57,630 nucleotides of DNA from assembly GCA_937125395.1 (NCBI GenBank), contig CAKZLI010000031.1:1-57630 (forward strand), given 5' to 3'. A model generated the notes under the pieces. It was given only the letters and a program-made list of their open reading frames with translations, searched no databases and had not been told where the DNA came from. Positions 17,858-25,280 of this stretch are shown in pieces; within the stretch, counting starts at the first letter, position 1, and every line of letters starts with the position of its first letter. The DNA comes from an uncultured Glaciecola sp. (lineage in GTDB: Bacteria > Pseudomonadota > Gammaproteobacteria > Enterobacterales > Alteromonadaceae). The translations under genes and the position numbers were made by a program.

Positions 17858-19765
17858 ATGCGTAAAACACTCTTTGCAATCACCACGTCACTCGTCCTGT
17901 GTGGTTGCAGCCAAACCGGTTTATACAATGCTACAACCAGCGAAGCAAAATCTAGCAATAATACTGTTATAAGTGATATTGCTACTCCAATTACTAACGC
18001 AGAAACCGCTCGATTAAACGCCTGGTTTGAAATCAAATATGAATTAGAAGTCATGCAAAGCCCAATCGGTTTGACGTATCTAGGTCGCAGTGAGCGTAAA
18101 GGTGAGATCGATGATTTTTCAGCTGAAGCAATGGCGCAAAGCATTGCAACCAAACAAGCAAATTTAGCTGAGCTTAAACAACAATTCGATTACGCTAAAT
18201 TAAGCGACAGTGGCAAGATCTCTTATGATTATTGGGTATATCAAGCTGAACAAGCTATCGCTGAATATGCCTTTATTGATAACAGCTATATATTTGAGCA
18301 GATGAATGCTGTGCATAGTTTGTTTCCGCAATTATTGATTGCTGTGCATAAGGTCGACAATATCCAAGACCTTATTGATTATCAGCAACGCGTGTCAGGT
18401 AGTGCCCGAGCGATAGACCAACTAATTACCCAGTCTAAAGCAATCGCGCAAAAAGGCGTACGACCGCCATATTTTGCTTTTGATGCAGTGATTGCAGAAT
18501 CTCAAAAAATCATTACCGGCGCGCCCTTTACCGAAGGCCCAGACAGTGCGATATGGGCCGATGCTCAAGTCAAAATCAACAAGTTACTTGAGAGTGACAT
18601 CTTAGATCAAACTCAAGCTACAGCATTTACTCAGTCCATTAAGGCTGCATTAATCAATGATTTACAGCCCGCCTATCAACGCTTAATTGCATGGCAACAA
18701 ACTGACAAAGTGAATGCCACAGCCAAAGCTCAAGGGGTCAATGCATTACCACAAGGTCTAGCTTATTATAATCAACGCTTAGCTAATCAAACAACGACGA
18801 CGCTCAGCTCCGATCAAATTCACCACATTGGCTTAGCAGAGGTAGCACGGTTAAAACGTGAAATGGTCCTAATCAAAGAAGAGTTCGGCTTCACGGGCTC
18901 ATTAGCTGAGTTTTTTGTATTTTTGCGTGATAGTAAAGACGATGAACGTTTGTATTATCCTAACACCGATGCGGGTCGCCAAGGCTATATTGATGATGCC
19001 ACCGCTGCGATTAACAAAATTAAAGCAGTGTTACCGGATTACTTTGGGATTTTACCCAAAGCCGATATGGTGGTTAAACGCGTCGAAGCATTCAGAGAAC
19101 AGCCGGGTGCAGCACAACACTATTCACCCAGCACACCTGATGGTTCCAGACCCGGTGTATTCTATGCCCATTTATCCGATATGACAGCCATGCCCAAACG
19201 ACAACTGGAAGTGATCGCGTATCATGAAGGTTTACCGGGTCATCATATGCAAATCGCCATATCATTAGAACTGCAAGGGATCCCAACATTCCGCCAACAA
19301 TCCTATTTAAACGCTTATGGCGAGGGTTGGGCACTATATTCTGAATGGCTAGCCAAAGAGATGCCTGGCACTTATCAAGACTCACTATCTGAATTTGGCC
19401 GATTAGGTTCAGAGATGTGGCGGGCGATGCGTTTGGTTGTCGACACCGGATTACACGCTAAAGGATGGAGTGAAGCGCAAGCTATTGCGTATTTTTTAGA
19501 AAATTCAGCGATCACGAGTGAACAGGCTCAATCTGAAATTAGACGTTATTTAGTGTTACCCGGACAAGCAACGGGCTACAAGATTGGTATGATAAAAATC
19601 CAAGAATTACGTGCAATGTCAGAACAAGCACTCGGTTCAAAATTTGATATCCGTGCGTTTCACGACATCATTTTGGGCGGTGGAGCATTGCCTATGACGA
19701 TCCTTGAACGACGTGTTCGTGCTTGGATTGATAATCAACTAGTGCAATCAGCGAAACCCGGATGA
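17858..19765 (+). CDS. DUF885 family lipoprotein, putative metallopeptidase
   Basis: A 635-residue exported lipoprotein: a short hydrophobic signal ends in 'LVLCGC' with Cys17 as the probable lipidated residue. The DUF885 core carries 'HEGLPGHHMQ' (His456, Glu457, His462, His463) and Glu489 in 'GEGWALYSEW', a zinc-peptidase-like set of ligands. Family members have been linked to peptidase activity, but no substrate is established for this one. AAGGA precedes the ATG. Its stop overlaps the murQ start as ATGA, so expression is tied to MurNAc metabolism. A role in trimming cell-wall peptides in the periplasm is a reasonable inference. Confidence 0.8.
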   Translation: MRKTLFAITTSLVLCGCSQTGLYNATTSEAKSSNNTVISDIATPITNAETARLNAWFEIKYELEVMQSPIGLTYLGRSERKGEIDDFSAEAMAQSIATKQANLAELKQQFDYAKLSDSGKISYDYWVYQAEQAIAEYAFIDNSYIFEQMNAVHSLFPQLLIAVHKVDNIQDLIDYQQRVSGSARAIDQLITQSKAIAQKGVRPPYFAFDAVIAESQKIITGAPFTEGPDSAIWADAQVKINKLLESDILDQTQATAFTQSIKAALINDLQPAYQRLIAWQQTDKVNATAKAQGVNALPQGLAYYNQRLANQTTTTLSSDQIHHIGLAEVARLKREMVLIKEEFGFTGSLAEFFVFLRDSKDDERLYYPNTDAGRQGYIDDATAAINKIKAVLPDYFGILPKADMVVKRVEAFREQPGAAQHYSPSTPDGSRPGVFYAHLSDMTAMPKRQLEVIAYHEGLPGHHMQIAISLELQGIPTFRQQSYLNAYGEGWALYSEWLAKEMPGTYQDSLSEFGRLGSEMWRAMRLVVDTGLHAKGWSEAQAIAYFLENSAITSEQAQSEIRRYLVLPGQATGYKIGMIKIQELRAMSEQALGSKFDIRAFHDIILGGGALPMTILERRVRAWIDNQLVQSAKPG

Positions 19766-20757
19766 CTCAAGTTAGTGTTGATGAATTAACCCTTATTTTA
19801 TCGGAAAATCGCAACCCAGATTCAATGGATATTGATATGCAATCAACGGCATCCATTATCCAAACAATCAATCAAGCTGATCAACAGGTTCCGCTTGCTG
19901 TTGCCCAGTGTACCGCTGCAATTAGTCATGCTGTTGATGTTATCGTCAAGCAACTACGAGACGGTGGACGACTGATTTACATTGGTGCCGGCACCTCCGG
20001 TCGATTAGGGGTGCTAGATGCTGTGGAGTGTCGCCCTACTTTTAGTGTTGACGATGATCTCGTTCAAGGCATTATTGCCGGAGGTGAACATGCTCTCACG
20101 CAGGCTGTGGAGGGCGCAGAAGATGACCTAGCAGCAGCTGAAAAGGATTTACGTGCAATTCAATTTACCCAACACGATGTACTTGTTGGCATTGCCGCCT
20201 CTGGTCGAACGCCTTATGTTATTGGTGCATTAACTTATGCCAACGCATTAGGTGCACCAACGATCAGTGTCAGCTGCAATCCTGCTGGTTCAATCAATAC
20301 ATTAGCTCAGATCAGTATTTGCGCTGCCGTCGGTCCTGAGATCTTAACAGGTTCGACGCGAATGAAATCGGGTACTGCACAAAAACTCATATTGAATATG
20401 CTCAGTACAGCCAGCATGATCAAACTCGGCAAAACATTTACCAACTTAATGGTGGATGTGAATGCATCAAATGCAAAACTCAAAGCTCGTGCTCAACGAA
20501 TTGTAATCGAAGCGACAGGATGTGATGAACAGCTTGCTTTAAGCACATTGTTACAGGCTAACTATCAAGCCAAACTGGCTATTTTGATGATTTTAGCGCA
20601 AGTGGACGTAGTGACGGGTGACGCTTTGTTGGCGCGTCATGCCGGATTTTTGCGACTAGCTATCAAAGAGGTGTTGCATGGCGCAGACTCTAATTCAAAC
20701 AGTACTAAAGCCAATGAAGCAGCCAATGGAGCAGGCAATGGAGCAGGCAATGAATAA
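19762..20757 (+). CDS. murQ: N-acetylmuramic acid 6-phosphate etherase
   Basis: Cytoplasmic lyase-type enzyme that splits MurNAc-6-phosphate into GlcNAc-6-phosphate and D-lactate. The SIS-fold core shows 'YIGAGTSGRLGVLDAVEC' with Glu89, and 'AVEGAEDD' near 115-122, the two acidic catalytic regions of the family, plus 'GSTRMKSGTAQKLILN'. The length fits (331; E. coli 298) except for a tail of about 18 residues made of Asn/Gly/Ala repeats from a 12-bp tandem repeat. It overlaps DUF885 upstream and namZ downstream. It needs MurNAc-6-phosphate, yet no kinase or PTS permease is in the window. Confidence 0.95.
   Translation: MTQVSVDELTLILSENRNPDSMDIDMQSTASIIQTINQADQQVPLAVAQCTAAISHAVDVIVKQLRDGGRLIYIGAGTSGRLGVLDAVECRPTFSVDDDLVQGIIAGGEHALTQAVEGAEDDLAAAEKDLRAIQFTQHDVLVGIAASGRTPYVIGALTYANALGAPTISVSCNPAGSINTLAQISICAAVGPEILTGSTRMKSGTAQKLILNMLSTASMIKLGKTFTNLMVDVNASNAKLKARAQRIVIEATGCDEQLALSTLLQANYQAKLAILMILAQVDVVTGDALLARHAGFLRLAIKEVLHGADSNSNSTKANEAANGAGNGAGNE
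20711..20757 (+). repeat. 12-bp tandem repeat at the murQ-namZ junction
   Basis: Units CCAATGAAGCAG, CCAATGGAGCAG and GCAATGGAGCAG are followed by a partial copy GCAATGA. In the murQ frame each unit adds four residues (Ala-Asn-Glu/Gly-Ala type). In the namZ frame each adds an ATG. Two GGAG-N6-ATG initiation cassettes are created in tandem, ending at 20738 and 20750. Confidence 0.9.
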
Positions 20758-22006
20758 TACCCGATGGCATCGTTATGTTTGGCGCACAATTTTATTGAGC
20801 CTGACACTATGGGTTAGTGGGTGCATACAAACTACAGAACAACCAACGCTTAAACAAGACTCCGACACAACAATACCACCCAGCGAGGTTATGGTTGGCG
20901 CTGCACAACTAGACGCGTATTTACCGTTATTGCACGGTCAACGAGTCGGGCTGATTGTTAACCAAACATCAGTAGTACAACTCAATGACGGATCATCTAT
21001 TCACCTCGTTGATGTGTTATTAAAACATGATATCAATGTGGTAAAAGTATTTGCACCTGAACATGGCTTTCGAGGTAACAAAGGTGCTGGTGAGATCATC
21101 AATGATAATACCGACCCGACCACCGGCTTACCCATTATTTCATTGTATGGTAAAAACAAAGCCCCAAGCCAAGCAATGTTGGCAGATGTCGATGTGTTGA
21201 TCTTTGATATCCAAGATGTGGGTGTGCGTTTTTATACCTACATATCGACCATGCATTACGCAATGGACGCCGCCGCTCAGTACGCAACCAAAATGATTAT
21301 TTTAGATCGCCCCAATCCCAACGGGCAATTCATTGATGGTCCTGTGTTAGATTTGCGCTGGCAGTCATTTGTAGGAATGCATCCGATCCCGCTGGTACAT
21401 GGCTTAACCGTCGGTGAACTGGCTCAGATGATTAAAGGAGAGGCGTGGATTGAATCTGCGAATGCATTAGATTTAACTGTGATCCCTGTATTGGGCTATG
21501 ACAAATCCATGACTTATACCTTACCTATTCCTCCAAGTCCTAATTTACCCAACGCAAATGCTATTCAATGGTACGCCTCGTTGTGTTTGTTTGAACCCAC
21601 CGTGATCAGCGTCGGACGTGGCACTGAACATCCCTTTCAGATGCTCGGTCACCCTACAATTAAATTACCCGTTTCGTCTGCACACAGTATGCAAACCCCT
21701 ATCAGTCTGCCCTACTCGGCTCCTCATCCAAAATGGCAAGATACCGCCATTGCCAGTTTGTTGATCCATGATTACCCACAACCGATAGACGGATTTTCGT
21801 TAGATTTGCTCATTGAGGTCTTCAATCAAGCACGACAGCAACAGTTAGTATTGATTACCTCTGATGATTTTTTTGATAAATTAGCGGGCACTGATACATT
21901 GCGTCGATCGTTGTTGGCAGGCGACTCAGCCGCATCGATTCGTGCAAGCTGGCAAGAAGGATTGAATACTTACAAACGCACTAGACTAGCTTATCTATTG
22001 TATTAG
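20750..22006 (+). CDS. namZ: NamZ-type exo-beta-N-acetylmuramidase lipoprotein (DUF1343)
   Basis: DUF1343 proteins are exo-muramidases that release MurNAc from the non-reducing end of peptidoglycan fragments (NamZ of B. subtilis). The 418 residues have a signal ending in the lipobox 'LWVSGC' (Cys25), then 'FAPEHGFRG' with Glu104, the motif holding the proposed catalytic Glu, followed by 'DVLIFDIQDVGVRFYTYIS' and 'LDRPNPNG'. I chose the ATG at 20750 with GGAG 6 bases upstream. Three further in-frame ATGs lie in the tandem repeat. It overlaps murQ by 8 bases. It probably works in the periplasm, tethered to a membrane, feeding MurNAc to the symporter. Confidence 0.9.
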   Translation: MNNTRWHRYVWRTILLSLTLWVSGCIQTTEQPTLKQDSDTTIPPSEVMVGAAQLDAYLPLLHGQRVGLIVNQTSVVQLNDGSSIHLVDVLLKHDINVVKVFAPEHGFRGNKGAGEIINDNTDPTTGLPIISLYGKNKAPSQAMLADVDVLIFDIQDVGVRFYTYISTMHYAMDAAAQYATKMIILDRPNPNGQFIDGPVLDLRWQSFVGMHPIPLVHGLTVGELAQMIKGEAWIESANALDLTVIPVLGYDKSMTYTLPIPPSPNLPNANAIQWYASLCLFEPTVISVGRGTEHPFQMLGHPTIKLPVSSAHSMQTPISLPYSAPHPKWQDTAIASLLIHDYPQPIDGFSLDLLIEVFNQARQQQLVLITSDDFFDKLAGTDTLRRSLLAGDSAASIRASWQEGLNTYKRTRLAYLLY

Positions 22007-22060
22007 TAATCTGTATTAGCTAATCAGAACAATGCTCGGGTTTAAAGGAAGCTCATTACC

Positions 22061-23236
22061 ATGATTGCACACGAGATCATCAATACGTTATTTACGTCGC
22101 AGCATTTTTCACCATTAACGGCGTCACATATTACACCGGATAAACTTGCACCTGTTATTCAACAAGTCTTGGCGTATCCTGATGTACAACTCGTCGATAC
22201 CTATGTGTCATTTGAGCAGCGTCCCATTTATCATTTACGTCTTGGACATGGTCCTCAGCGGATTTTACTCTGGAGCCAAATGCATGGCGATGAGTCAACC
22301 GCAACTGCAGCACTCATGGATTTTGTCCATTTGCTCACCCAGCATACTGCCGATTGTTTGCCTGATCTCAACGATTGGCAGAATCATCTTAGTATTCATA
22401 TTGTGCCCATGCTCAATCCCGATGGTGCAGCACAACAAACTCGCTGTAATGCACAATATATTGATATCAACCGTGATGCGCTTGCATTACAAAGTCCTGA
22501 GGGCCGTATCTTAGATACACTGATCGACACAATTCGACCCGATTGTGTGCTTAATTTACATGATCAAAATCCCTATCATAGTGTTGGTTCACAAGCCGCT
22601 ACCTCAACCGTTGCTCTGTTAGCCACAGTAGGAGATGAGCAAAAAACCGTCACCACAGCCAGAGCTCGAGCCATGCATCTTATTGAGTCTGCTTATCCTA
22701 TCTTAACCCAATACGTTGATGGGCATATTGCCCGCTTTGCCGACACGTTTTCGGCTCGATCATTTGGTGATAATATTAGTGGTCGAGGGATCAGTACGAT
22801 TTTGATTGAGTCGGGTGTTTATCCAAACGACCCGTTACGTCAAATGGCGCGGAGGATGAATGTCTTGACGTTTTTTACAATTATTGATGCGCTGTTAATT
22901 TCCCAGCCACCTTGTCCTGACCAGCACATTTACTGGTGTATTCCTGAGCAACAAGATGACATTTATGTTGATATCAAACTAACTGAATTGCGTATCCAGA
23001 CCGATAATCACGGCTTTGTGATTGATGTGACCATCAATTATAACGAGCTAGGCCAGGCGATCATCGAATCTATTGGGGATGCGTCAACGCAGCGAGGCTT
23101 TATTGAAGTATCGTTAGCCCATTATCAATTATTGTCAGAATATGCCTGCCTGCGACCGGAGCAACCTGCGGAGTTGATATTCCAACATCCCCACGGACAC
23201 ACAGTTGATTTACAGCAGTTATTGAGTTTAGTGTAA
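22061..23236 (+). CDS. M14-family metallopeptidase
   Basis: A 391-residue zinc carboxypeptidase-like enzyme. Ligands are visible as His75 and Glu78 in 'QMHGDEST' and His167 in 'NLHDQN'. The catalytic Glu is Glu250 in 'ILIESG', and Arg138 in 'DINRDA' fits the substrate-carboxylate position. The last 130 residues form an extra domain of unknown role. I see no signal peptide, so it should act in the cytoplasm. M14 enzymes such as MpaA cut gamma-D-Glu-diaminopimelate bonds of wall peptides, and its place after murQ-namZ (54-base gap, AAAGGAAG ribosome site) suggests a similar task. Its end overlaps nagZ on the other strand by 9 bases. Confidence 0.85.
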   Translation: MIAHEIINTLFTSQHFSPLTASHITPDKLAPVIQQVLAYPDVQLVDTYVSFEQRPIYHLRLGHGPQRILLWSQMHGDESTATAALMDFVHLLTQHTADCLPDLNDWQNHLSIHIVPMLNPDGAAQQTRCNAQYIDINRDALALQSPEGRILDTLIDTIRPDCVLNLHDQNPYHSVGSQAATSTVALLATVGDEQKTVTTARARAMHLIESAYPILTQYVDGHIARFADTFSARSFGDNISGRGISTILIESGVYPNDPLRQMARRMNVLTFFTIIDALLISQPPCPDQHIYWCIPEQQDDIYVDIKLTELRIQTDNHGFVIDVTINYNELGQAIIESIGDASTQRGFIEVSLAHYQLLSEYACLRPEQPAELIFQHPHGHTVDLQQLLSLV

Positions 23237-25057
23237 ACCCGGCGGTGTTGGCAAAGAAACCGGTAATCGGCCTGGTGCCTGTTGCTCACTAAATAAATAA
23301 TACACAAACGCCTCCAGACTAGTGCTATGCAAAGTGCTTTCATCAACCCGATAATCATAAATAGCAAATGTGGCATCAGTCATCGCTTGCCAGTCTACGA
23401 TGGTGTAAGGGGTTCTTAATGCCACAAATATACGTTTACTTGTCGCTGATACACGATTAAATACATGTCGAATATAATCGTGTTGCTGGGTCAATGAATT
23501 ACGTTTGCCTTGCTGTGCTAACAATTGCGATAAATCATCCATCCCGCCCATTTCTGCCAAACTAATCTGCGGCGAAATATCGCCTGCGATCACTACATCA
23601 AATTGGGTCAGGTATGAAGAGTGTAAACGGGGATCTTGAGCGACTAAGGTCGTCGTATTCATACAGTCAATGGCATGTGCTTGGGCGTGCAGTTGCAGTG
23701 CTTTGCGCATGCCTGCACACCGTAACGCATCCGGCATGACTAATAAAATGCGCTTAGATGCTGTGCCATTTAATATGCCAACATCGCCACTGACTTGTGT
23801 CACACTTGCTCTAGCTAATTGAGTGGCAAGTTGCTGTTTATCTGCCATTGTAACTGCTTGCTTAGCAAGCTGATTGGGCTGCTTGGCCTGCGCGATTAAG
23901 CTTGCTTTGGTTCGTGCGATCCGCTCATAAGAATTAACCCACTTGGCTTTATCACTGGCTAAACGTATCCGTTCATATAATGCTGTCATAAACGTATCAA
24001 ACTGTCTGATATCATCAAGATTACGGATAGTAAACGGCATCAATGCGATATCCGCTCCAGCCGAAAACGTCTCTATGACGGCATCCAATGGTTGAAAATA
24101 TTGCGCAATGCCAGCCATATCTAATGCATCGGTAATAATGAGTCCATCAAACTGAAGACGTTCACGTAATAAACCGGTCAAAATTTTGTTTGATAACGTC
24201 GCGGGTCTTATTTGTTGGCCGGATTGAGTCAACAAGGTAGTGTTATCTAAACCCGGATACTGAATATGAGCGGTCATCACAAGTGCGGGTTGAGAGTGTT
24301 GAATGATATGCGCAAATGGCGCAACATCCTGCGCTAAAATGGTCGCTCGGTCATGTTCAACACGGGGCAGTCCAGTGTGACTATCGACATGTGTATCACC
24401 GTGGCCAGGAAAGTGCTTAATCGCAGCAAGAACCGATTGTGCCTGCAAAGCAGTGGTAAATTCGGCGCCTAAAGCACTGACGCTAGTTACAGACTCACCG
24501 TAAGAACGCACATTGATAACGGGGTTGTCTGGATTGGCGTTTACATCGATGGTCGGCGCAAAATTAACATTAATCCCCAATGACGCTAAATCGCGGCCAA
24601 TCATCGTGCCAATGTCTTTTGCAAAACGGGTCTTATCATTAGCATAAGTCGCACCGATTGCCATATTTCCTGCAAACGCAGGTGAAAAATCAGTCGGTAA
24701 ACGCGCTACCCGCCCCCCTTCTTGATCAATACCTATTAACATGGGTAATTGTGGTTCGGTCGCTAATGCGTGAAGTTGCTTCGTTAGTTGTTGGATCTGT
24801 GTTGGCGTTGTTAAATTCTCAGTAAATAAGATCACCCCACCAATATGATGCCGCTTAAACACATCTTTAAGTAAATCAGGTAACTGCGTAACTGGCTTGC
24901 GGCATTGCTTACTGGGGGTATTATCTGCACAGAAATAACGTATATCTAGCATTAATTTTTGGCCAAGCATCATTCTCGGATTCGTTTCAGCGAATGCATT
25001 AAACGATAAACTAATCACAACGCTACAAGTAAATATTATTTTAAAAAATATAGCCAT
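23228..25057 (-). CDS. nagZ: Exported two-domain beta-N-acetylglucosaminidase NagZ (GH3)
   Basis: Glycoside hydrolase family 3 enzyme that removes non-reducing GlcNAc from muropeptides. The 609 residues start with a signal peptide (cleavage likely after 'NAFA', residue 23). The catalytic barrel shows 'IGIDQEGGRVARL', 'KHFPGHGDTHVDSHTGLP' with the Asp225-His227 acid-base dyad, and nucleophile Asp310 in 'LIITDALDMAG'. A C-terminal alpha/beta domain (about 390-609) follows. This is the layout of exported B. subtilis NagZ, not the 341-residue cytoplasmic E. coli form. It faces the M14 gene and shares a 223-base divergent promoter region with the TonB receptor. Confidence 0.93.
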   Translation of the reverse strand: MAIFFKIIFTCSVVISLSFNAFAETNPRMMLGQKLMLDIRYFCADNTPSKQCRKPVTQLPDLLKDVFKRHHIGGVILFTENLTTPTQIQQLTKQLHALATEPQLPMLIGIDQEGGRVARLPTDFSPAFAGNMAIGATYANDKTRFAKDIGTMIGRDLASLGINVNFAPTIDVNANPDNPVINVRSYGESVTSVSALGAEFTTALQAQSVLAAIKHFPGHGDTHVDSHTGLPRVEHDRATILAQDVAPFAHIIQHSQPALVMTAHIQYPGLDNTTLLTQSGQQIRPATLSNKILTGLLRERLQFDGLIITDALDMAGIAQYFQPLDAVIETFSAGADIALMPFTIRNLDDIRQFDTFMTALYERIRLASDKAKWVNSYERIARTKASLIAQAKQPNQLAKQAVTMADKQQLATQLARASVTQVSGDVGILNGTASKRILLVMPDALRCAGMRKALQLHAQAHAIDCMNTTTLVAQDPRLHSSYLTQFDVVIAGDISPQISLAEMGGMDDLSQLLAQQGKRNSLTQQHDYIRHVFNRVSATSKRIFVALRTPYTIVDWQAMTDATFAIYDYRVDESTLHSTSLEAFVYYLFSEQQAPGRLPVSLPTPPGLH

Positions 25058-25102
25058 TGATATTTTTAAGCCTTTAATAAATTAAGTTATTGATATTAAA
25101 CG

Positions 25103-25112
25103 TGTTATAACA
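25103..25112. promoter_or_regulatory. 10-bp palindrome before nagZ
   Basis: TGTTATAACA is a perfect palindrome 46 bases before the nagZ start in the divergent nagZ/TonB-receptor gap. It is AT-rich and short, so chance is possible. Regulator unknown. Confidence 0.25.
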
Positions 25113-25183
25113 TCAATCGAAAATGAAATTATTCGTTACAAATCGCATTAGTATCTATCATTACAATGTGCTAATTTAGAATT

Positions 25184-25205
25184 GAATGATATATAACCAT
25201 CATTC
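25184..25205. promoter_or_regulatory. Candidate operator, inverted repeat GAATGAT-N8-ATCATTC
   Basis: Perfect 7-base arms with an 8-base centre containing ATATAA, 76 bases before the TonB receptor start. The total span of 22 bases suits a dimeric repressor or activator covering a promoter. The rest of 25058-25280 shows no strong hexamer pair. Confidence 0.35.
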
Positions 25206-25280
25206 TTTGTTATTCACAATCTACAGAAACACTACATTGATCGAATAACAACATACATACTACACAATGGAGAATACACA

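Noticed and set aside
20678..20749. Earlier namZ start inside murQ
   Set aside because: It would put a polar Gln/Met repeat before the signal peptide. The ATG at 20750 gives a normal lipoprotein signal and has the best ribosome spacing, though the repeat ATGs stay possible.
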